This document shows, one piece after another, positions 1 through 9,699 of a stretch of DNA of 23,232 nt. This stretch comes from Gracilaria domingensis. Lineage: Eukaryota > Rhodophyta > Florideophyceae > Gracilariales > Gracilariaceae. The position numbers were made by a program, and so were the translations under genes. Numbering within the stretch: position 1 is the stretch's first letter; every line of letters begins with the position of its first letter. The DNA lies in the NCBI GenBank assembly GCA_022539475.1, contig VCMS01000496.1, positions 1-23,232 on the forward strand, written 5' to 3'. The notes under the pieces are model-generated. The model was not told the origin of the DNA. It was given only the letters and a program-made list of their open reading frames with translations, and searched no databases.

Positions 1-657
1 GAGAGACGGTCGTTTCAATGAAAACTTCGGGCGTGCGGGCTTGGACCTTGAGGGGAGCTCAAGGAGAGCTTTCGGCGATCGGGTAAGGTCGCGGACGCAG
101 TGGTTGTAAGAATAGAGGGAGTATTTCGCCAACACTTTGGGAGATAAGAAGAGCGTTGCGGATGCGAAAGCGTCTTTGAATAACAGACTTTTCACCGGAG
201 GTTGGAGGGATGGTCTTTGGAGTGCGTTGTTGTTGTAGGCGAGGAAGGCTGTGAGGCATATCTTCTCGTCCGAGAGCAGATAAGCTTCTACAGGAAGAAT
301 TGCTGCAGAAGTCCAGAGAGGGAGAATGGAGCGATATCTGCTGATTGTTTTTGTTTTTACAGTGGAGGTACGCGGGCGTGGGTGGAGCCAGGCCGTGTGT
401 GACAGCGGCTTCGATGCGCGGTCAGAGCGGGATTCGGGCGTTGCGCGAGCGCGTTTTCGGAGGCAGGGATCGCGGGGTGGAAAAGGGACTTGAAAAGCGC
501 GAGTCGGAGTAGGGAATCTGCGTAGTCGTGGACGCTTTGGCTTGTCGGTGATTGCAGGAGCGGCGGTGGTGGATGGGGGAGACTCGTTCTCGAAGGGTAA
601 GCCGAAACTATGGGGAGGTGATGCGGGAAGATGACGACGACGCTTTCGGGGAAATCT
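1..657 (-). CDS. Possible exon of an unidentified protein, cut by the left edge
   Basis: On the minus strand one frame is free of stops from base 657 down to base 1, 219 codons, bounded upstream by a TAG at 658-660. No methionine codon is present in it, so if real it is an internal or terminal exon, or its start lies in another exon. The part below base 330 looks most like coding sequence: Asn, Asp and Phe codons mostly end in C, and the peptide has an ordinary globular composition with a short hydrophobic run (RSILPLWTSAAILPVEAYLL). Above base 330 the frame is GC-rich and Arg/Pro/Ser-rich, where chance open frames are common. I do not recognise a family. A plus-strand frame over 202-402 is also open, and a plus-strand splice acceptor pattern lies inside, so the strand is not settled. 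Confidence 0.3.
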
Positions 658-660
658 CTA

Positions 661-2100
661 GCACTCGACGAGCGCGATTACGTGTCTTGGCGGCGGACGG
701 CGTGTCTTGCGGAGTCCTGCGGCGAGCCACATTTGGTGATGTAGTGCGACGGAGAGAAAAAAAAAAAACAGCGGTAGAGAAGGAGGGCGAGCAAGTGCAT
801 TGGAGGGGGGAAGGGAACGAGGAGGGAGAGCGCGGGCGAGGAGACGCGAAGCGTGAAGCGCGTGGAGCGGAAACGCGAGGCAGGGAGGTACGCGGGTAGA
901 GCGGTCTGTCGTGGGGAGCGTCGTCTGCGCCGGACGTTTCAGACACATCGGTTTGAACGCAGCGCGGCGGCGCGCGCGTCTGCACTCGCGGAGCGCGCGG
1001 CGCGAGCTGTTTTCGTAATTGCGCGGCGATTGCATTGTTGGCGCGGACGCTTTTGTTCTCGCAAGACACACACGACACGTAGTGAAGGCCGGCCTCGCGT
1101 GGATCGGCGATGCGTCGCGTCGCCGCCGCTTCCGTGACGCCGTCGATACTTCGGCCGCTGCAGCGCTTGTTCGGCTGATTCCTCGACGCCGGCCTGATTG
1201 TACTGGTGCTGCCTTGGACTGCTTCTGTTCTACTCCCGCTCTGGAATGCTGCGCGCACTGAGGACAGTGCAATGTCGCAGGCAATCGCAGGCTTTTTGCT
1301 CTGCTCCTTGCTCTCGGGAGGGAGCGAAGGTGCGCGGTACGAGGGAGGCGGCCCTGGAGCCTCGCCCTCAAGCTCGATCATCATCCAGGAGGATCACGAT
1401 CTTGCATCGTCTCGTTTGTTCATTTCATTGCGCGCCGCGCGGTAGTGCGCACGGTCACGGCGCCAATTTGCGCGCAGAACCTAAACGCGCACGTGCGCGG
1501 GCGCACCAGGAATGTTCATCCTAGACCTGCACGCGTACACGCGGTCGGCGATGGCGCCACGCGATCGGCGATGCTCTGCTCGACTCGGCACTACTGCACG
1601 GACGCTCAAACGCGGTTCGAATCGCGGAAGCGCTCGGCCACGGTCCCTCCCGCTCCGCGCTCCCCGCGAGCTCCGCGCCTCCGCCGCCGCACCGCCCGAG
1701 ATGATCGCCCGCCGCGCAACGCAACGGAAGCGTTCCGCCTCTCGTCTGCGGCTTTGCGTCTCGCCGCCACCTCAGACCCGTCCGTGACGCCTCCATGCGT
1801 CGCCCGTCCAACCTCGCAGCTGTGCGCATGGCACCACGAAGTGCCCTCTTTCCCTAAATAAGTTCTAACCATCCAAACTCGCCCCGGTTGGCGCCGCCGT
1901 GCTTTGCTGTAACTACTCTGTCACACTCCATGCTGTCATCCATTACTCTGTCGGGCAACGTGCTCACACGCGTTTATGCAGTGTGGCCGCTCACTGACGG
2001 AGCTTTTGCCGGGGTTTTTTTGCCCCGGAGGCGCCCCCTGCCTTTGCGCCTTTTTTCTACTTCCACCACGAATATCCTCGACGTTGATGACTAGCCGCTT
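661..2100. other. GC- and CpG-rich stretch without a supported gene
   Basis: This stretch is clearly richer in G, C and CpG than the DNA from about 2.1 kb onward. Several frames on both strands stay open for 80 to 260 codons, but these overlap each other and are Arg/Ala/Pro-rich, as expected of chance open frames in CpG-rich DNA. No domain, signal peptide or conserved motif was recognised. It contains an A-run near 757-769 and an inverted repeat CCGGGG/CCCCGG (2009-2014 and 2023-2028) around a T-run. It could be a promoter or CpG-island region or a methylated repeat, but nothing decides this. Confidence 0.4.
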
Positions 2101-3740
2101 ATCTAGGGCTGTCCGCTTAGGCGGGCTTGTAAGTGCCGCAATTGTGCGCCTCGGTCAGGAGATATGCGTATCGCAAGATAGGTGTGGAGGATCCAAACGC
2201 TTGTCAGAAAGGATCAGGGCATTGCGGTCTTGAAGCGTACCGAGATGGAGGTGTCGAAGGCGATGAAACGGTCTGACGAGAGAACGACAGTTCACGATAG
2301 GCATGTTAAGAACGAGTGTCTGCTTGCAGACTGAGAAACAACATGATGATGGACGGCATTCTGAAAAATATGGAAAGCAAGAGCTGATTGGTAAACACGC
2401 AAACGAGGAGGGGAGTGCGTGCTGGACAAGCAGATAGATGATGCTCCGCTTCCGTTCTGCCGTCACATCTGACACCCAGAGAATTGCAATGATCCAGACA
2501 AATGCAGATGTTGTGCCCCGTCCATTGCCACCGCGGAACAGGCTGAATGCTAAACGAATTTGGAATCTAAGCTTTTGACAAGACGAATATCTTGACGCCG
2601 TAATACAGTCAACTTGTTGCGTTATTGTCTTTAACTTGGTGGGATGGGCCTTTTGGTTTGGTCCGCCTTTTTCGTCGCTGCATGCGAATACCGATAAATT
2701 AATGTTTAAAAGCCTTTGTTTGTACCAGATACTTTTGTCGTCTCCTTTCTCCCCTAACATCTCACTCTATTTTTGCGATTAGATGCTCTGTTTCTCGATG
2801 TCCTGGACATTTTTGCTACCTCAAATGATGTGCATGTGCATTCAAACATTGGTAGTGGAACGCTTCCCATTTTTGGAAGTGACCGGCAGTGACGTGATTT
2901 GGTGCAGGTAACAGGTTTGCTCTATATAGTCAACAAACGTTGCAAGAATCTTTGTGTCTTCGATGTGAGCGATCTCGTAATCTTTCTCGACCTTACCAAG
3001 TCTGTTTTCGTTCTTTCTAAATTCGTGCCTGTCGGCACTGAAGCTGTCTGTCAATTTCGGCTGCAGTGCTTTCTTTCATCCTATTATCATGGCGCAACGA
3101 GCCGTTGAAATGGCAATCTCTATCAGACGCGCACATACTCGCATACTCGCCTGCGATTAACACGGGAGGCAGGTGACATGATATTTCCTTCGATTTGGAG
3201 CGAGTGGTGATCAGCATTTGCGTTTCATTTTACACAATGGTGAGAGTGATTCTGTAACAACTGCAGATCATGCTTCCAGGATCATATATTTCGGCTGCTA
3301 GAGCAATGCATACCGACCACCGGTTGATTGGGGAGAAACGAAGGAGTCTCATGCACACTTGACGAAAAGCCTACTTGGATGGTGGAATGCTATGATTGGT
3401 ACAACCAATTTGTCAGGGTGTTCTCCCTTTCGGCTGTTGCATGCCACAGCAGAGACAAAATGTCGAGCTAGGGTAGTGTACAACCCTAACAGAGAGATGT
3501 TACGCTGTGGCGCGGAGAACGGGCTTCATGAATGGAAAAACTGAACTGTTCCAAACTATTAATCTGAAGGATGCTTATCTTCGGAAGGGGATATGGTCGA
3601 GGATGAAGGGGCAAAAGCATGTGGCACTAATGAACGCTTGCTTCATTGCGGGTGTTCGTGTATCGACAGTTTGGGGGAGGGGCTTTGGATAATATGTATA
3701 TGTGCAATGGGCATAGGCGACGGTGTGTACTGCGATGAGA
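2101..3740. other. Gene-poor stretch
   Basis: Composition drops to a more even base content. The longest open frame is 201 codons on the minus strand (2155-2760). It is Cys/Ser/Leu-rich without recognisable motifs, and I do not consider it a gene. No RNA gene, repeat array or mobile element could be recognised. Confidence 0.4.
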
Positions 3741-3805
3741 TCAGAAACGGGATCGTGCATGTCTGGGACACGTCAGCGCAATGCGCATTGCGAAGGAGGT
3801 GGGGG
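3722..3805 (+). pseudogene. Possible isolated WD40 blade remnant
   Basis: In the frame with codons starting at 3743 the translation reads RNGIVHVWDTSAQCALRR, which resembles the end of a WD40 repeat (DGxVxVWDxxxG). The GIVHVWDT core is at 3749-3772. The surrounding frame is open for about 112 codons (3593-3931), but the flanks do not give a convincing GH dipeptide or a second repeat. It may be a scrap of the same kind of gene as the fossil array at 8.0-9.1 kb, or a chance match. Confidence 0.25.
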
Positions 3806-3931
3806 ATCATGAGTACCGTTGACGGAGATGAGTTCGACGTGATGGTGATAGTCATGGGTATGTATACTCCGGATTATGATTGCGCTTGTGAAGTGCTGCA
3901 TAAGCTAAGGATTGAAAAGATCGTCGGCTGA

Positions 3932-5598
3932 GAGGCCGGGTCGATGAGGCTCGCTCACAAGCGTTACATTAGATACTGTTTTTGCTGCTCTATAAGCAGC
4001 CCTCTCTTGACGCGGGGAGAGGAGGTTTAACATCTGCCATCTAGCATTGGAAGAAAGTAAGTCGAACTCTGTTACGAAGCTATAATCGAAAAATGTTGAT
4101 TTTGGAGGAGGTCTAGGGAGTGTGAGCCCTCTTATCCAAAGCATTCATGTCTTCATTATTTGAAGTAGCGACGTAAAAACGGAGTGTAACGACAGTAAGA
4201 CGGACTCATGGCATTTAAAGTAGCGACTGTACGTTAAAATCTGTTGAAGAGTACCTATGAACGGGGGCACTGACGGTAGCTACACTGAGGGCACTTGTAA
4301 TGCGTTTTTCTGGCGAAGCAATGAATAATGCTGTGATAGGAAGTGATGAAGTTTTTGGCTTCCTGAGAGGAGATTATCTAGGCAGAATAGATCTCGTACA
4401 AGGGACTTAGTTTGGGGATAAGGAAACTCACTGAGGATCAATGCAAAGAAGAAGAGGAGAAGAATGTGATGTTGGTCGCCGCGTGCGACGTTATAATCTC
4501 AGAATCTCTATCGTTCTCCATCTTGAAAGTTTTCAAAGGATCGTATGCCGTCTTGTGGTTCCTACTTATCGCGTTGGCTCTATTCGCAGAGAGGTAGATG
4601 AAGACATTCCTGTCGACAGCATGCGGCCATGGCACAGGTGAACAGGTCACTATGAATCTGGCGCTCCGCTCTGTTCGTTTCGGCACGTCGTATCTGTGGA
4701 AACACATGCTGTACGATTGGCGCTTTAGTTAGGCTGACGGTATTAAGATAGCGATGTGGTGGAGCTGCCTGCAACTGGCATGAAGGTTAGATGCATGTGA
4801 TGCAGCTTTCGGTTTGCGTTTCGCGTCTCGAGCAGTCGTCGAACGCTCCGAAGAGCGCATAACAGATACTCAAGCGCTGACGACTTAATCAGCTTTTGGC
4901 TAACCTTATCCACCGACTGGGACTGCAATCCCTCCGCTTTGTAACACATCGTCTCCACGAATCAATATGCGCGGCGATTCCCGCAAATTTTCTAGCGACA
5001 TAGTAACAGGTCATTCTTCCATGCGCGAACGCTTTTCCTCCAGTAAACTACCCATTTGCGAATACTTCTGTAGTACGCTGGCGAAGACAAGGAAAATATG
5101 CAGAGTCAACGCTGATGAACGTGTGCTCCGTTTTCTCGAAACGAGTCCGTTCGCTCGTGACGATTGCCTTCAAGTTGAAACACGCCATGCAGATACGCTC
5201 CCGAGAGCTTGTTCATTCTGAGTCCTGAATTTCGTGGCCAAGGCATGGACAAGTGCGTGAAATTTTGGCATTGTACTCGCCAGGAACCGAGCTTTGGCTG
5301 CAAAGATAACCGATATTGACCGCGATCCGTACACTTTGATACCTAACAGCAGTCTTTTAGTCGGACACGTCTCTTCAGGCGTGGCTCTTGAAGAGTTATA
5401 CGCTCAAGAGTGTAAAAGCATGCATTGGCATAGACCGCTACGGTGTGGGAGCATCGAGTAAGAATTGCGGTGCATGAAACTGCGCCAGCCGGACACGTGG
5501 AAAATAGAGATGTGTCATTTCAAATTATTGAGAACAGCGTTTAAAACGGTCTTGGATAGAATACCTCACGTTCGGGCAGTGCCATCAAGTGATATATA
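3932..5598. other. Gene-poor stretch
   Basis: Open frames are short (under 90 codons), overlap on both strands and carry no recognisable motif. A small inverted repeat CTCTTGA/TCAAGAG lies around 5385-5410. The sequence just before 5599 may be more of the decayed Copia element that begins there, but it is not readable. Confidence 0.35.
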
Positions 5599-5793
5599 GT
5601 CACTGCTGAAGCAAGATGTGTTGTACATCATGAACATGGTGCTGTCCAATACCACCAGATTGACACTAGATATGTGCTCGAGCGACCACATGTGAGGAAG
5701 GTTAAAAGCTTGCAATTCTCGACTCAAGCGGAAGCAGAATAGTTGGCTGTTGTAGCATAGAGAAAAGAGCAGTTGGAAAACTTGCCGCTTTAG
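5599..5793 (+). pseudogene. Decayed Ty1/Copia-type RNase H C-terminus
   Basis: In the frame starting at 5599 the translation contains VTAEA, then HQIDTRY (5653-5673), then HVRKVKSLQF and TQAEAE, an in-frame stop at 5740, LAVVA, another stop at 5758, and RKEQLENLPL. The order and spacing match the end of Copia polyproteins: a T-AEAE box, H-IDxRYhfvRdhV, a G-xi-LqF-sT run, an ADxlTK-like run, and a final basic KEQLENL-like tail. About 60 residues normally found between the AEAE box and the HID motif seem to be missing. Two or three stops show that it is dead. I found no convincing reverse transcriptase, integrase or LTR for it nearby. Plus-strand orientation is assigned from the motif order. 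Confidence 0.5.
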
Positions 5794-6014
5794 AGAGACT
5801 TTCCTGACGATTTTTGCAATTCAAGCTAGTTGTTCGTGATGGAATTTGCTTACATTAACTTGGGAAATTGCTGAACTTCGACATACTGCAGGAATTGACA
5901 TATTGTAGGAGTGCAGCGGAGTTCAGTTGGCAAGTGATAAGGAATGCAGGTTGTTCAAGAAGTTTCCGCTAAAAGGCTTCGTAAGTGTTCGTCTCACTTC
6001 GTGTTGTTCTTGTA

Positions 6015-6235
6015 GACGATGATTCTGGCAGCGGGTACCTCCCGACGGCCTTGGGGTGTTCGCGGGTTGGGGGTTGCCCGCCCGCTGGTTCCCCGCCTCC
6101 CCCGGTTCGCAAGGCGCATTTGGAGCATGAGGGGTAGGCTGCTGGAGCGGAGCCGAAATGGGGTGTGTTCAGCGGAGCACCGTGCCGGTAGGTGTGTGGG
6201 CCGCCCCCTGCACCCCGTGTTGTTATGTCTGGGTT
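6015..6235. other. Short GC-rich island of unknown nature
   Basis: About 220 bases are strongly G+C-rich with runs of G and C, abruptly bounded on both sides by much more AT-rich DNA. Open frames exist on both strands (89 and 91 codons) but have biased composition and no motif. It contains GGTTCGCAAGG near 6104, which only loosely resembles a tRNA B-box. It might be a short inserted element. No terminal repeats or target duplication were seen. Confidence 0.3.
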
Positions 6236-6299
6236 CGTTAATGGAAATAGATGCTGATGTGTTGTACAAGGCTTGGGATTATGGTTAACTCGAACAGTA

Positions 6300-8010
6300 G
6301 AAATGGTCTACACTAACGCGAGACAGTCTTTTCTCACAGAGCGACATGTAATTGAATTTGAGGATTAAGGAAGCGCGTGGAAGCATTGCAACATGCTGAA
6401 TGAACACGCAGGGTTTGAACCGAACTACCGTTTGTGACGGAAAGAAGAGTAAGGCATTCAATATTTTCTGCAGATTATGTCAGAGGGCTCCCTTGGTTTG
6501 GGCATGGTGGGTAGTTGTAAGACGATATTCATTTACGAGCTACCAAAAGAAAATTCATGGTAGTTTCCGAACTTTCCGAAATAATAATCTTGATGGAAGG
6601 CTGAAAGCTGAGGGGTATGGTTATTGCCAAGATTGTGATTATCTCTTAAGTGCTTGAGAAAGAAGTGGAATAATTAGGTTTGGTTTTGTTTCGTGCTTTA
6701 TGTGTCTGTCAAAAGCAGCAATCTGTACGATAAAATGTGCAAAACGTTGGACTTGGGACACGCTACAAGAACGAGAAGTGTGGTGGAATCATTTTTGATG
6801 TTTGTTGCAGGTGAAAAGAATCACGTGGTCACTACATGTGCAAGCTGCCATGATTATTTCTAGATATTGTGCTCTCAAAGCCAGGGAGGCGAGGAGAGAA
6901 ATCTTTTTTCGAACTCTCTTAACAATTTACTTGCCTTCTGAAAAGGAAAGAGAAGACATCTCATTCAATCTCGACGAAAACTTGGAGGTTTCTGCTGAAG
7001 ATAGTGACGTAAGCTTTACATTGCAAAGAAGCGCAAAGGCAGCAAAAGTACGAACAGCACGCTTAAATCAAATCTCGTGCTTTAAAACGCGTGATGTGGC
7101 GAAAACGAGAAAGATGCTCATTCAGGTCAACACGAAAATATGACGGGTCGCGGACATTCACTATGAGTCGAAACTCGCGGAAGTTGATGAAAGATCAAGA
7201 AAAAATCGTGGCAGGCGACAGCTAAGCTGTTAACTCGTACTGTTTCATGGTGGTGGAGCTGAAGATGATGGTTAATCACAACACTTTGCAGAAACTCGTA
7301 AAGCGGGGTATGGAAAGGCATCTACTTCGTTTGATAGCTGGCCAAACGAGTGGATTGTTATGCGGACGGTTGAAGGCGAATCTCCGTCTTGGACAAGATT
7401 TAGATTCATGGGGGAAGCGGGTGTGCAGCGCAGCATATCAAAAGACATATGTAAATGAAGTCAGGGCTGCAGCTGGCAGCGTCGTGTTGTGAATGAGAAC
7501 CGCCGTGTGGAGGAGGGTGGTTTCAGAGTACAACGTAGGTTGTTGTCGCTGCAAAAGTGAGCGATTTAACGAGGATGTTGGTGGAGAATATGGAAAGGTT
7601 TGCACGCGAACCTGTGCTCAAGGGTCCTAACGGCTTGGAACAGGCTGATCTGTGCCGCAGTTTCTCTACGTTAAATAGCGAGTGAGAGAATGCGTGTAGA
7701 GCTGATGCTATCTGGATCATAGTGGACTGTGCACGGAGGAAGACACTACACTATTATGGATTGGAAGATATGAATATGAATGAGTACTAAAAGCAAGAGA
7801 AACTCGAACACCGGATGTGGTCGTATTTAGATAGGACTTGTGCGTCTTTTTATAATGACAACAACAGGTTGGGTAACGGCCACATCGATGGCGCATATTG
7901 AGGTGTTGGGACAGCCGAACGGGTTTATGCGAAGAAGTTGTTCCATACTGCGGTGAGTTGTTATAGGGATGTTAACCTATTTGTGCGGATAGGAAACTAT
8001 TGCCTGCCCA
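6300..8010. other. Gene-poor stretch
   Basis: The longest open frame is 113 codons (6802-7143, plus), Lys/Arg/Glu-rich without a recognisable domain. The others are shorter and overlap on both strands. A possible very worn WD40-like GHIDGAY near 7876-7900 is too short to count. No RNA gene or repeat was recognised. Confidence 0.35.
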
Positions 8011-8014
8011 GACG

Positions 8015-9135
8015 GACTGACTTTATGATATACTGTCTGACACGGCTTAGATGGCAAATGACATAGATCAGCCGACTTCGGGTCACACGAATTGGGTGCA
8101 GTGTGTTAGTTTGAGGCATAACGGCACTCGCATCGTTTCTGTCACGCGATGAAGGTGCGAGTGATGGACCGACCAGGCGCACATGCATCTGGGCGCTCGT
8201 TTAGGGGAATACATGATAGGGTGGGATTCCGTGGCGTGAGCGAGGACGGAATTGTATCTGTGTCCGGTTCGATTGGACATAAGTGCGTGTTGGGACACTC
8301 GGAATCGGGAATTGCGTGTTGGAAACCGTCAAAGTCACACAAATCGTTGTGGTTGTGGCAGTGAGCGGGACGCGTAGTGTGTTTCCGGCTCAAAAGACGA
8401 TACGTGCGTGTATGGGACGCGTATAAAGGGAAAGCGGTTGGTCAGCCGTTCGAGGGCGCTCGTATCGTGGGAAGTTTGTGAAGCGGCAGAAAGGGGGACG
8501 GGTGTAGTGTCGTCTGATTGCCACGCGCGCCGTTGAGGGCAGTCTGGTGCATGCGTAGCTTGTGGCCGTGCTCATTGTGGAGCAGCCTTCTCTGTATCGT
8601 CTATCTTCTCATCTTACCTTTGTGATTTGTCTGAAACGGGTCACACGAAAGGAGGCCGTTATCGTCTTGTCTTTTCCTCATGTTGTGGTGTTTGGCTATG
8701 ACGCAGCATTTGCTCGACACTCGGTAGTAGGCGAGGGGAGCGGTAGGGTGTCATTGGATATGCAGCGCAAACGTTCGGTCGTGTCGGGACCGTTCGCCAC
8801 GGTTATACGCGCGTCGGCTCAGCCCGCTGCCAAGGTCACACGATTAATGTGAAACGCGTTGCCATGAGGCTGATGGTACCCGCGTGGTGTCGGAAAACAG
8901 CGAATTGCACGGCTATGGCGTCGGACGGCGGTGGCTTTGAGTGTGTACTCCACGTCATGTCAGGCTGCGTGGCAGCGCTACTGTCACAGCGCTCGACCTG
9001 ACGTGGTCCTTCCGTCTAAACTGGAGTGGGAGGTCACCGCAAGAGGTTGGGACGTCACAGGAGAATGGCTCCAAGATTGTGCTGGGCACCGTTGAGCCAA
9101 CATGCACAGATTCGACGGTGGGGATGTGTACGTAA
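8015..9135 (+). pseudogene. Fossil WD40-repeat array, frameshifted and stop-filled
   Basis: Broken WD40 repeats can be read in alternating plus-strand frames. Blade starts (the G of GH or its relic) lie at 8081 (GHTNWVQCVSLRHNGTRIVS), 8206 (GIHDRV with VSEDGIVSVSGS), 8333 (SHTNR), 8455 (FEGA), 8639 (GHTK), 8834 (GHTINVKRVAM, then DGTRVVS after a frame change at about 8870) and 9032 (GHRKR, then ENGSKIVLGT and DSTVGMCT). WD dipeptides are readable at 8291 (WDTRNREL) and 8413 (VRVWDAYKGKAVGQPFEGA, 8404-8460). The first four starts are 125, 127 and 122 bases apart, one blade of about 42 codons; later gaps are near 184-198. Stops (for example TGA at 8150, TAG at 8374) and many indels exclude a working protein. 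The GHT...DGxRVVSGSxDxTVRVWD blade type is common in large beta-propeller proteins, including NACHT- and kinase-linked ones. No such partner domain is visible here, so the parent gene is unknown. Confidence 0.75.
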
Positions 9136-9542
9136 CAACGGACTTTCGATCGTGCCGTATTGTGCGCTGACTCTACAACGCGCCATCTGTTCTCACCCTC
9201 GCGCTGCAGAAATTGGCGCCAACCACAGGACCCATGTCTTCTTGTCGTGGAGAAGGAAACACCATCGCCACACCCATCGCTTCCCCTTCATACATGAATC
9301 CAAGGCTGGCGCAACCGGTGCCGCATCAACGTCGGCCGCGTCTCTGGGTGCCATGACCGTCATGGGCTGTGCCGTTGCTCATTGAACACGCTCCGTTTCT
9401 CCCATGGCGTGCTGGAAGTTTCGGTTGATATTGTGATAGCTGCTTGGGAGATCAGCACTCAGCTCCGGCTTGTCTGAACGCCTGATATCATATCAGTGAT
9501 ATGAACGCGAGGCTCGAAACTGTAAGGGAATACTCGCAAATT
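9136..9542. other. Stretch between the WD40 fossil and the palindrome
   Basis: A frame open from 9026 to 9385 on the plus strand continues past the last WD40 relic with a His/Arg/Ala-rich sequence that I do not recognise. TGATATCA-type short palindromes cluster at 9482-9504. No gene is supported. Confidence 0.3.
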
Positions 9543-9587
9543 GTGGCACCACGCACCTTTTGCAATGCAAAAGGTGCGTGCTGCCAC
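9543..9587. repeat. Large near-perfect palindrome
   Basis: The inner arms CACGCACCTTTTGCA (9550-9564) and its exact reverse complement (9566-9580) are separated by one base. After a single mismatch (9549/9581) the arms continue for six more pairs, GTGGCA (9543-9548) with TGCCAC (9582-9587). That gives 22-base arms with one mismatch around a one-base centre. Such a structure can form a cruciform or an RNA hairpin. A TATA-like box follows five bases later. Confidence 0.9.
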
Positions 9588-9591
9588 TAAC

Positions 9592-9599
9592 TTATAAAG
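9592..9599 (+). promoter_or_regulatory. TATA-like box after the palindrome
   Basis: TTATAAAG begins five bases after the large palindrome. Downstream, ATG GCG followed by a CTT run starts at 9645, but the frame closes after about 17 codons. The pyrimidine run ending in TTTAG (9650-9667) also resembles a splice acceptor. No gene is recognised after it, so the box may be the relic of an LTR or other element promoter. Confidence 0.35.
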
Positions 9600-9699
9600 A
9601 GCATGCGATCGGCGGCGACGGTTTTGTGAGCATTCCGCGTAGGGATGGCGTTCTTCTTCTTCTTTAGTATGGTCTTACTTGCACGGGTTCATTAGTTGT

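Noticed and set aside
608..1384. Open frames of 237-258 codons on the minus strand
   Set aside because: Two frames overlap over almost the same DNA, both Arg/Ala/Pro/Ser-rich without motifs; typical chance frames in CpG-rich DNA.
1608..1628. CGGTTCGAATCG resembling a tRNA T-arm
   Set aside because: No acceptor, D or anticodon stem could be fitted around it.
1445..1861. 138-codon plus-strand frame
   Set aside because: Overlaps open frames on both strands, Arg/Ala-rich, no recognisable motif.
1999..2030. CCGGGG-T7-CCCCGG hairpin resembling a bacterial terminator
   Set aside because: The T-run is in the loop, not after the stem, and the DNA is eukaryotic.
2155..2760. 201-codon minus-strand frame
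   Set aside because: Long enough to notice, but its composition is odd and no domain, signal peptide or start context supports it.
3507..3560. TGFMNGKTE resembling the TAFLNGxLEE box of Copia reverse transcriptase
   Set aside because: Only a few residues match and no other polymerase motif follows at the right distance.
9645..9695. Short frame ATG GCG TTC TTC... as a possible first exon after the TATA box
   Set aside because: Closes after about 17 codons. The CTT run may equally be a splice acceptor tract, and no second exon was recognised.
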